Assembly: GCA_037176725.1 (NCBI GenBank)
Contig: JAZBRS010000026.1
Coordinates: 154,639,501 to 154,703,500 of the forward strand
DNA length: 64,000 nucleotides
Source: Posidonia oceanica
Lineage: Eukaryota > Streptophyta > Magnoliopsida > Alismatales > Posidoniaceae
Direction of reading: 5' to 3'
Made by a program: the position numbers and the translations under genes. Below, one piece after another: positions 11,761-20,645 of the stretch; position 1 is the stretch's first letter, and each line of letters begins with the position of its first letter. A model generated the notes under the pieces. It was not told where the DNA came from. It ran no database searches and saw nothing but the letters and a program-made list of their open reading frames with translations.

Positions 11761-13179
11761 ATGCACAGTGATTTTGCAGCAGCCATGGACACTGTAGCAC
11801 AGAGCTACCAGCGGCCATGAATGGCGGGGGAGGGATGCTGGGGAAGTGTTGATCGGCGTGCGGAGGTCGGTGAGGCATCGGCGAGGCGTGACGTTGCCAG
11901 GAGATGGCTGGAGAAGACGACAGAGCCTGCAGAACTGTTCAGAGGTAGCCCGGACGATCGGCGTGACGCCAGGGGAAACCGGAGGCAGGGTCGTGCTCTT
12001 GGAGGTCGCACGATCCTCAGACGACGATCGAAGCGGAGTTCTGCACGCTGGAGCGACGGGGCGACCTCTGAGCTCATCGGAGAAGGAAGGAGACGGCGGC
12101 GTTGACTTCGGCGAAAAGGGATCAGAATCCTATTCTAAGGGGCCGGGAAGGATGCCGGAGAGAAAACTAAGCTAAGGGGAGAGAGGGGTACCTGTTCTGG
12201 TGTCCGGAGCGTTCCCTCGACGTCGGCTGTCTCAGTAGAGGTCGGCGAGGTTGGACTGGCAGCTGCTGGCGTCTCCGGTGGCTTGCGAAGGCTTGGATCC
12301 ACTCCACGCGTCACTCCGGAGCTCGCTGAATGCTTGGACACAGGTTCTGCAGGCCGGAGGAAGAATCGGCAGTTTTGGGTTCAACCAAGGTCGCCTGAGG
12401 TGGGGAGAGCTGTATGTTGCTCCTCAGGCAGATTGGAAGCGTCCGGAGGGCTTCTGGAGGTAGGGTGATGGGTTCTGGATGCTCAAGTGGGTCGGTAGAG
12501 GGCTGGTTCGGGAGTTTGCTGATGGAGGGATTTTTGGACAGAAAGTGATGCAGCTATTTGTAGTGGAGGGCTGGTGCTGTGGTGAGGATGAAGGTTGAAG
12601 CTCGGGTGGGTTGGAAAGCTGGTGTTCGGGTGAGTTAGGTGCTGGGATTTGGGATGGATTCGGGCTCAGGGGAGTTGGCAATTTTGGAAGGAGTGGCGTT
12701 GGGTTCTGTGAGTGGTTTCAGGGTGGTTAGGGGTGATTTCAGGGATGGTTTGGAGAGTGGAATGGAGGGCTGTGTATTGCTGGATGTTGGTAGAATTTGG
12801 GAGATGAATTTGGAGTGGTTTGAAGGGCTGGACGGTCTGGTTTCAGGTGGAAAGGAAGGAGAGGAAGAAGCTCTGATTTTTGCTTAAGGAAGAGGAGGAG
12901 AAATGCAGGTGGGATTCTCACGCTCCGTGTGCTTTTTCTCTCAAGGTGACCAAGGTGTTGAAGGAGGAGTGGAGTCGAGGCTTTATGAGGGGCTGGAAGC
13001 TGCGAGCGCGGGCTGTGGATTGAATTCCACCAGCGCCGAATACTGCAGCTGAGGTGAAGGGAGGCAGCCGGCGAGGGTGATTGGCAATAAATGCCCCCCC
13101 GGAGAAGCTGCAGAGAGAAGAGAGAGTGGAGTGAGCTGTAGGTGAGGTGATCGAGAGGAAGATTTTGGATTCAAATGGA

Positions 13180-14490
13180 GAGGGAAGGTTCGCGGGAAGA
13201 AGAAGCAGTCTGAAGAAGAAGAAGAAGGAGGAGGGAAGGAGGAAGATGGCTGGTGTGGGCTGGGCCTTGTGCGCGGAGAGAAAAAAAAAAGAAAAAAAAA
13301 AGAAGAAGGAAGGAAGGAGGGAAGGGCTGCAGCTGGAATGGGCTGGACCAAGGAGAAAGAATAAAAAAGAAAGGAAGAAAGGAAGAAAAGAAAGGAAGAA
13401 GAGGAAGAAGAAGAAAATTAAAATAAAAATAAAGATAAAAATAGAAAGGTTTTTGGAAATATTTTTAGAGTAGTTGTTTAGGTTAGGACTTTTAATTTGA
13501 TTTTTAATGGTTGTTTTCAATTAGTTAATTAAGATTAGGAAAAGTTTTAGTTTTGTCTTTTTATGATTTTCTTTAAGTTTTCTTTGTTTCTTGATTTTGT
13601 TTAAATGTTTGTTAAGTTTTTTAAATTGTTTTTTAGTTAAGTTTTTCTTGTTACGTTCTTGTTGTTAAGTTGGAGTTTTTGATTAGGCTTTTTTTTAATG
13701 GGTTGTTTTTAATTAGTTAGGATGAGTTTTGGTTTTTAGATTTTAGTCTTTTAGGGTTTTCTTTAAGTCTTCTTTTAAATTTGATTTTGTTTGTTAAATT
13801 CTTTTAATATTTTTTAGTTGAGTTCTTTTTGTTAAGTCCTTAATTGAGTGTTTTTAAATTTTTGATTGTTTCTTTTTCTTTTCAAGTAAGTTTTTAAATT
13901 GTTCTTTTTAGATTTGTTAAGTTAGATTTTTCCTTAATTACTTGTCTTAGTGTTCTTAATTATTTTCTTTCTTTTTGGGATTTTTTTTTTAATTATTTTT
14001 AATAGAGTTTTTACTTTTGGTTTGTTTTACATTTTTTAGATTGCATTCATGGTTTTTAATTTTAGTTGGTTTTAGTTAGGTTTTTGTTTTTAATTGTTTG
14101 TTTAATATTTAAATTGTTTCTTTTTAGGATTTTGATTAGTTTTTCTTTTGTTTTAGAGTTTTAAAAGTTTTTAAGGGTTTTTTAGAGATTTAGTAGAAGA
14201 AAGGAAAAGAAAAGGAAAAGGAAGAAGAAAAGGGAGAAATGAAGGAGTAAAGAAGGAAGAGAGGAGTGGAAAGAAAATAAATTTTAGAAAATCAAGAAAT
14301 AAGCTAAAAATAAAATAAAAATATAAATAAAATACAGAAGAGATAGATGCACAAGGTGGGCCCACAGCCAGGCAAGAAGAAGAGAGAGAAGGGAGTGAAA
14401 AGAAGGAGAATAATCAGGAGGGAGAGAGGAGAGCGAAAAGAATAATCTAGGAGAGAGAAAAGAATAATTTGAAGAAATGAAGGGGTTAGA
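13180..14490. repeat. Purine/pyrimidine-skewed blocks in LTR-G
   Basis: A GA-rich block (13180-13450, aagaag/gaagga words), a T-rich block (13480-14170, 'gttttt.aatt'), and a second GA-rich block (14190-14490). Long open frames over the first block are low-complexity Lys/Glu or Ser/Phe and are rejected as genes. Confidence 0.75.
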
Positions 14491-14886
14491 GGTTTAGAAA
14501 AGAGGTGGAATTTGGGGAGTGTGTAGCCTAGGGTCTCTAGTGTTGGACCTAAGGTTTGGGTTTGGATTTGGTAAGGTTTTGGAAGGGTTTTGGGGTGTAG
14601 AAAAAGGGTAGTTTTACCTAGGTTTTCTAGGGTTTTTGGGAGTGGTTTTGGTTTGAAAATTTTGAGGGATTTTGGGTGGATTTGCTAAGTTGGGAATGGT
14701 GAGTTTTCCTATGGTTTTTGGGTAGTTTTTGGGCTTGGGAAAGAGGTGTGATTCTAGGTTAAGTTTGGGTTAGTTTTGGAGAAAAGGATGAAAAGGAATG
14801 TGTAGGTTTGGACTTAGATTTGGATCCAGAAGCCACCAGAGAATTCCAATTGATTCAGCCTGTCAAAATGGGGTGTCAACACTATG

Positions 14887-16755
14887 ACATGCTGTATATC
14901 AAGTTTTGATCCTTGCTTGGATCTTTATTTCATGCTTCAAATCATTATGCTGTTTGTCTGTGCTGGATGCTGGAGCACACTGCGTCCAACGTTGGACGCT
15001 GGTGTGTCCAGCGTCCTATTGTTCTGCTCATTTATAGTTATTGCCATGCTTGAGCGTTGCTTCCTTTTGAGTTAAATACTTGCTCCATGCATGCGTAATG
15101 ATGTTTGGGCCCTGTGGCTATTATGTTTAAGTTTGCAAGTCTCTTTTCAGGTTGCATGTTGGTTTACATGGGTTTTTGTTCCCTTGTTTCCTTATACATG
15201 CTTCCTATAATGTTCTATATGGAATACTTGCTTGATCTACATTGCATGCCTTGGTTTAGCCTGCTTTCTATAGCTTGCATGCATGTTTAAGTGGTCTCTA
15301 AGCTCAGTTCTTGCTTACAGCTTGATATGCCTCATTTATGTGTTGGACGTAGGTACACTCTGTGTCCTATATTGGACGTAGATGTGCTCTGCGTCCTATG
15401 TTTCTGCTCAGCTGTGTTTGTTTAAATGCTTGGATGATGCCATTATCACTTGTGTTTACTTAATCCACGCTTGCATATTTGTCCTTAGCCCTCATAGCAG
15501 CTGTTGTCAAGTTTTCATGGTTTGTATCAGAGATTTATGCAGGTTTTCTATGTCCTTGGCCTTCCAGTGTGTTGGACGTTGGTACTGCTGGCGTCCTACA
15601 TAGGACGCAGGTGGTGCTTGCGTCCTACACTTTGGTTGTGTCTTTCCTTATGCATGCTTTGTAGATGCTTTCCTTTTTGGATTTTTACTTGATCCATGTG
15701 TGCATGCTTAGCCTACACCCATTTACAGCAACTTAAATGCATGCCCCTATGATTTTTCTATCAATTTATATACCTTTCTCCATGCTTCTGTTTGCAGAGT
15801 GTTGGACGTAGAGTCCTCCAGCGTCCTGTGTTGGACGCCGTGTACTCTAGCGTCCAACACCATGCAGTGTTTAAATCCAGTTGTTGCTTGCTCCAGGCCA
15901 TTAAATCTCTCCTTTGGCTATTTCCCTTGATTTCTTTGCATGATATACATGTCCTCTGCTACTTCATTGCATTTGCATCGCATTTGCATCGCATTCATAC
16001 ATCTAGAATGCACGGTTTTCCAGACTGCATGGTTTCTGCAGGTTCTCCTTCTTTAAGTGTTGGACGCTGTCTAGTCCTGCGTCCAACATTGGATGCAGGT
16101 CATAGCTGCGTCCAACACTTACAGTTGGCTGAACATTGTTTTAAAGCACCGATTTCATTTTGCTTGCCGCTTTCCGCATTTATTCGCCTTCGACACATGC
16201 CTTGACACCCATGCATGCTGTTGGACTCCTGTTTTCGGTTTTACGCCTTGCATCGTCCGCTTTCCCGTGGTTTTCCACGTCGGTTTTCTTTCCCCTTTGC
16301 ATACGCTTGCATCGTGTGGTTTTTTACTTGGTTTACCGAATCCACCTTCTTTCCCCTTTGCTTGTTTGACACTCGCATAGTGTGATTTTATTTGGCTTTT
16401 TCGCCCTTGTTTTCCTTTCCCCTTTGCATGTCGTACACTTGCATTGCGTGGTTTTATCGGCGTTTTGTTTTATCGCTTGCATTTGCATTATGGCAGTGAC
16501 GCTTACTATCTGGAGTTCTGACGAACCAGGGTTCTCCCGGTTCATAACACAGGCAGTGCTACTGAGCACATAGGCTGCACGTTTAATTTCCCATGCATGG
16601 CATTCAGGCATTTAGCCATTAAAGCATACATAGCATGGCATAGCATCCATCGCGCCTTGGGCGTACAGTTAAAGGCAATCATTGCCGAAATTCCCACATA
16701 ATGCAAGCGATTTGCCAAGAAAGACCGATTCCTCGGGCGTGTTGGGGGTGCACTA
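14887..16755 (+). mobile_element. LTR-A, second part (3' end lost)
   Basis: Continues LTR-A after element G. It holds five twin-hairpin modules, at 14962-15019, 15342-15399, 15571-15628, 15801-15858 and 16059-16116. It then matches LTR-C's 3' part ('ttctgacgaacc.gg' and 'caagaaagaccga.tc'). Similarity stops near 16755 in 'ggcgtgttgggggtgca', after which gag-like sequence begins, so the LTR end, primer-binding site and leader are deleted. Confidence 0.8.
14962..16116. repeat. Twin-hairpin modules A2-A6
   Basis: Five 58-bp modules starting at 14962, 15342, 15571, 15801 and 16059. Each is 9+11+9 followed by 9+11+9. Steps are 380, 229, 230 and 258 bp. Arms vary (for example GTTGGACGT, GCGTCCTAC), while the module length stays constant and the loop sequences differ from module to module. 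Confidence 0.85.
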
Positions 16756-16789
16756 CTGCCCCGGCCATCACCTCAGCTGCTCTCTGCTC

Positions 16790-17478
16790 CGGTGATAGGG
16801 GCGTAGCCTCTGCCCTTTGCATACACATCATTCACTGCACAACATGCACCTCCGCCACCTGGTGGCCAGCCCCTTGGGTTGGTTAGGGCATAGCACCTCT
16901 CTGGCCCGCTGCTTGGCACCGTGCCATTGCAGTAGCTGCTGCTCCCACAATCTCCACAGCTCACTGCACAGCATCATGCTTACCCTTACCCTGTGCATTA
17001 GCATGTTCCTTCCCCTGCATACGTTGCACCACCCTATGCACCCACTGCACCTTTGCATGGATACGCCGGCCATTAAGTCGCGCCACCAGGTGACACGATG
17101 GTGGATTCGGAGGAGCACCTCGGTGCGACCCAATCGACGTATGTGGTCCCTGCCCCCGCTATCCCATCACCTTCGGCAGCAGATCCAGAGTCCAATGACG
17201 ACAGGTTCGCCATTCTAGAGAAGGCACTTCGTCAAGTGCAGGGCACGAACCTCCACTCCTACCAATTTCGGGACCTCTGCTATTTTCTAGAGGCGGTGCT
17301 CCCACCGAAATTCCGTATCTCAGCTTTTGAAAAATACAATGGTAGGGGCTGCCCCATCGCCCATATGAAGGCGTATTATGGAGACCTTGCTCAGCTTCAG
17401 GCTGATGATAGGTTGTTGATCCGCCTGTTCCAGAAAAGTCTTACTGGCCTGGCCCTCAAGTGGTTTACATCACTTGAT
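16790..17478 (+). pseudogene. gag: Truncated gag associated with LTR-A
   Basis: From about 17098 the frame reads MVDSEEHLGATQSTYV and continues through KYNGRGCPIAHMKAYYGDLA and LIRLFQKSLTGLALKWF, nearly the same as element G's gag. Upstream, an interrupted frame resembles the proline-rich gag N terminus. The match ends abruptly after FTSLDT at about 17478, and the next bases belong to D2's tail. Only the N-terminal part and half of the gag core remain; pol is gone. Confidence 0.8.
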
Positions 17479-18480
17479 ACCGTTGGCTTTGTTTATCAGA
17501 TCAGGTATCTTTTCATCGAATGTTGCCTACATTCTCGACAGAGACCGCCATCTCATGACCTGTGAATTAGTAAATGATGGGTCCACTAATACCGTTTGCT
17601 TTGTTTACTCGGTTGTACTTTGGGGTTTATGAACAAGAAATTTTAGAAGACACGGCCAAGGGGGTTGCCCAAGGGGGTCGATCTGAAGGACACGGCCAGG
17701 GGGGTTGTTTGAGGGAGTCGAACAAGAAATTTTGAAAGACACTGCCTAAGGGGTTGCCCAAGCGGGTCGAATTGAAAGACACAGGCAGAGGGATTGCCTG
17801 AGGGGGTAGAATTAGAAGACTCAGCTAGAGGGATTGCCCAAGGGGGTAAAATTGAAAGACTCAGCTAGAGGGATTGCCCGAGGGGGTCGAATTTAAAGGA
17901 CACAGCTAGGGGGTTGCCCGAGGGGGTCAAATTTAAAGGACATAGCCAGGGGGATTGCCCAAGGGAGTCGAATTGAAAGACATAGTCAGGGGGATTGCCC
18001 GAGGGGGTCGAATTGAAAGGCACAGCCAGGGGGATTGCTCGAGGGGGTCGAATTTGACAGACACAGCCAGGGGGATTGCCCGAGGGGGTCGAATTTGAAG
18101 GACATAGCCAGGGGGATTGCCCAAGGGGGTCGAATTTGACAAACACAGCTAGGAGGATTGCCCGAGAGGGTCAAATTGAAAGACATAGCCAGGGGGATTG
18201 CTCGAGGGGGTTGAATTTGAAGGACACAGCCAGGGGGATTGCCCGAGGGGGTCGAATTTGACAAACACAGCCAGGGGGATTGCTCGAGGGGGTCGAATTG
18301 AAAGACTCAGCTAGGGAGATTGCCCAAGGGGGTCGAATTTAAAAGACACAGCCAGGGGGATTGCTCGAGGGAGTCGAATTGAAAGACACAGCCAGGGGGA
18401 TTGCCAGAGGGGGTCGAATTGAAAGACACAGCTAGGGGGATTGCCCGAGGGGGTCGAATTGAAAGACACATTCTCAAATA
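17479..18480. repeat. 43-bp minisatellite in the D2 3' tail
   Basis: About 17640-18475 holds roughly twenty copies of a 40-44-bp unit, 'gacacagccagggggattgcc..gagggggtcgaattgaaa'. The flanks ('ttggctttgttt.c..ggttgt') match, in reverse, the D1 tail at 48430-48490, and the unit matches D1's 49080-49380 array. This is the same tail in opposite orientation, which supports D2 being a minus-strand sister of D1. Open frames over the array are artefacts. Confidence 0.9.
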
Positions 18481-18548
18481 GTGTTGGCTTTGTTTGCCTG
18501 GTTGTGCTCCGGGGTTTTCTGGATTTCCCTTTTTCTCTGCTCTGGAGC

Positions 18549-18632
18549 GTTGGACGCCTGATTTGCTACGTCCAACATTGAACGTGCATATTCCAGCGTC
18601 TAACGTTGAACGGCCTGTCGGCTGCATTTAAC
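18549..18632. repeat. Triple hairpin upstream of D2 gene1
   Basis: Three 28-bp units (9+10+9) in a row: GTTGGACGC / ACGTCCAAC, ATTGAACGT / GCGTCTAAC, GTTGAACGG / GCATTTAAC. It lies about 100 bp upstream of the TATA-like box of gene1. D1 has the corresponding 84-bp triple hairpin at 47200-47283. Confidence 0.85.
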
Positions 18633-18734
18633 ATCTTGAGACCGACTGCCTTTCTTTCTTTCCTTGATATCGCCAATCCTGTAGTAAATCTCTGATTTCT
18701 CAATTGTTTCCTTTCCTGTGGGGACTCCATGGCC

Positions 18735-18743
18735 TATATTAAG
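18735..18743 (+). promoter_or_regulatory. TATA-like box of D2 gene1
   Basis: TATATTAAG lies 92 bp before the gene1 start codon. The D1 copy keeps the same element (47091-47097 in reverse) about 93 bp before its start. Conservation in sequence and distance in both copies supports a promoter role. Confidence 0.55.
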
Positions 18744-18826
18744 CCCCTCCCTTGGCTTTGATTTGCAAAACACATGTGAATCTCTTCTTTGTTTCTGCTA
18801 TTTGTGAGGGAATTGCAGCTGTCCTC

Positions 18827-20231
18827 ATGGATTTGAGCGAGATTCCTCGTCACGCTTTCAAAGTAGCCAACTTTTCTTCTCCTTTCGACCAAATGCAACT
18901 TCGGTTAGAGGCCATGCCTAATCATCTGGTGAATCTTTTGGTGAATGAGAAGGTATTTTTATTTTTATTTCTCTTCATGCTGTTTTCTTTTTTCTTTTCT
19001 TTCTTTCTTTTTCCTTTTGATTTTTTTTTCTTTTTTCCTGTACCGATCTTTTCCCTCTTCTTTTCCTCTTTCGTAGCCTCTAGCTTCTTCAAATAGTGAT
19101 CGGGATGGTAAGGCCTATCAATTGGATTGGGTCCAAAATTTCCGTACTTGGACATTAAAGAGGTACCAAGAACAATTGGAGGAGGCTGGCTTTTGTCAAA
19201 TCCTCCGGCAACTGCGGCAGCCCATTGATTGGAAAGGGCTCTTTGGCCTTTGCGGGCTATGGAACCCCCTTACTCACACATTCTTCACCTCTGCAGGGGA
19301 GCTTACTATTCTTCTAGAGGAGGTAAGTGCTTTACTGGGCACTCGACAAGCTGATCCTTCCATTTATTCTAGGGATGCGTATCTTTTGCCAACTGGGGTG
19401 GTAGGGTCCTTTTCTCTCCTTAAACGCATCTTTGGTTCCGTCATTGTCCTGGAGGACCTGGTGTTGGATGGCTGTATCAACCTTGCTTCTTTGTGGAAAT
19501 TCTTTTCAAAGGAGTAGGGCAACATTCGTTCAGAAGCCTCTTGCTTGGAGTGCATCTTTATTTTGATTGGTGGGCTGGTGCTCTTACCAAACGAGGCTTT
19601 AACCATTAGTGCATATCACACTGAACTTATGTGCATGAGCATCCGCAATCTAGAGAAAAGCTTGAGTCAATCTATGCTGGCTTTCACCATTCGGGGTTTA
19701 TCCAGTGTTTGCCTCGGTGGGCTATTCTTTGGGTCGCCTTTTTTGGTTCTGCAGTGGTTGGATGAGCTTATTCTGCTGCCTGCTCTTGATGCTGGTCTTC
19801 CCCTCGAGGAGTACGTTTGCAGGTTTTGCACATGCGAGGTTAAGCTTCAGATTGATTTCTTCAACCACCTCTCAACATTCCGGACAGCATACGATCCCGA
19901 GTATTTCTTGACGCTTGTTGGGGCAACAAAATTTGTGAGGTACAACCCCCAACGCTGCTTTTCTATGTTGGGCATTCCTCAAGCTATACCTCCCATGCCT
20001 CGCTTCTCGGATATGATCCTTCCACGCCTGAGGGACACCCCTAGAGATATTGCTCAAGTCTACTTTCACACTGGCATCTGGGATGGAAAAGGACGGAGTC
20101 GTGTCCTTTCTTCGTGGGATAATCCGAATGTGGACCGTGAAGCCATCTCCAACGCTACTCATGATGTTTGGTACGAGGGGGTGAAGCCCAATTTATTTAT
20201 TGAGTTTCTTGCGAAGAAGCAAAAGTTGTAA
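18827..20231 (+). pseudogene. D2 gene1: PMD-like protein, antisense to pol
   Basis: Exon 1 (18827-18952) gives MDLSEIPRHAFKVANF and ends at a consensus donor. The intron (18953-19076) is T-rich and ends TTTCGTAG. Exon 2 resumes in phase (PLASSNSDRDGKAYQLDW) and runs to KKQKL-stop. The region around GELTILLEEVSALLGTRQAD resembles the signature of the aminotransferase-like plant mobile domain, a family found both in host proteins and inside plant transposons. One stop (19515-19517) interrupts the frame; the D1 copy has a sense codon there. It lies about 400 bp upstream of gene3 in the same direction. Its enzymatic function is unknown. Confidence 0.75.
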
Positions 20232-20362
20232 TCAATATTTTATCCTTAATCATCAATAAAGTCATATTTTATTTTCTTTTGGTTGTTCTCCTCTTTCTAT
20301 CAAATCTTCATGCCTTTTATCAAATAAAATTTAAGTTCAGAAAACTCCCAGTATCAGATGTG

Positions 20363-20509
20363 TTAGACGCGTGAACTGGCGTGTCCAACGTTATCCACGA
20401 GGTTCCCTGTGTTTAATGCTTTGCCTTCCTTGGGGCGTTGGACGCGTCGTTTGGCACGGACAACATTTTGCTCTCCCGATGCGTTGGACAGCCCAGCTCA
20501 CGTGTATAA
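20363..20509. repeat. Hairpin units upstream of D2 gene3
   Basis: Starts with GTTAGACGC / GTGTCCAAC and GTTATCCAC / GTGTTTAAT back to back. Two separate units follow, near 20446 (GTTGGACGC / CGGACAAC) and near 20482 (GTTGGACAG / GTGTATAAC). The last unit ends about ten bases before the TATA-like box. The D1 counterpart lies at about 45361-45530. Confidence 0.75.
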
Positions 20510-20519
20510 CGTTGAATGG

Positions 20520-20526
20520 TATAAAA
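20520..20526 (+). promoter_or_regulatory. TATA box of D2 gene3
   Basis: TATAAAA within 'gttgaatggtataaaacctc'. The D1 copy keeps 'aatggtataaaac' (45350-45356 in reverse). It lies about 120 bp upstream of the gene3 start codon and just downstream of the hairpin cluster. Confidence 0.65.
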
Positions 20527-20645
20527 CCTCCATTTTACACAGCGGGCTGGCATCCTTCTTCCTCTTCTCCTCTTCTCCGGCGACAGTGGTCTCTCCCCAG
20601 CGATGACTTCTCAACTCCGGCGAGGTCCTCTGTCTTTTGTTTGAA

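Larger units (their letters stand above)
5628..14881 (-). mobile_element. Element G: truncated gypsy (Tat/Ogre-like) retrotransposon
   Basis: Ends are TGTAGTAATCCCG on the left and GGGTGTCAACA on the right, flanked by a perfect 5-bp target duplication CTATG (5623-5627 and 14882-14886). Read on the minus strand it comprises a 5.8-kb 5' LTR (14881 to 9074), a primer-binding site, a leader, a gag gene (7785 to 6250), and then only the last 0.63 kb of the 3' LTR. Pol and most of the 3' LTR were lost by an internal deletion whose junction is near 6256. It lies within LTR-A. Confidence 0.93.
9074..14881 (-). repeat. Element G 5' LTR (5.8 kb)
   Basis: An unusually long LTR running from TGTTGACACCCC (14881) down to GGGATTACTACA (9074). 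Inside it: a degenerate tandem region 'gcacgcaaaacg.tgc' (9780-10110); about 1 kb of 'atgcaatttta..' repeats (10800-11760); a GC-richer block (11800-12900); and purine-rich and T-rich blocks (13180-14490). The last 650 bp resemble the 3' parts of LTR-A and LTR-C. No twin-hairpin modules were found, unlike LTR-A and LTR-C. Confidence 0.85.

Noticed and set aside
12918..13520. Long open frames on both strands (200 aa minus, 108 aa plus)
   Set aside because: Pure consequences of a GA-rich/CT-rich block in LTR-G; low-complexity Ser/Phe/Leu or Lys/Glu/Arg with no domain.
17865..18264. Proline/glycine-rich repeated peptides (PLGQSPWLC, STPSGNPPG)
   Set aside because: Translation of the 43-bp minisatellite in several frames; no evidence of coding.
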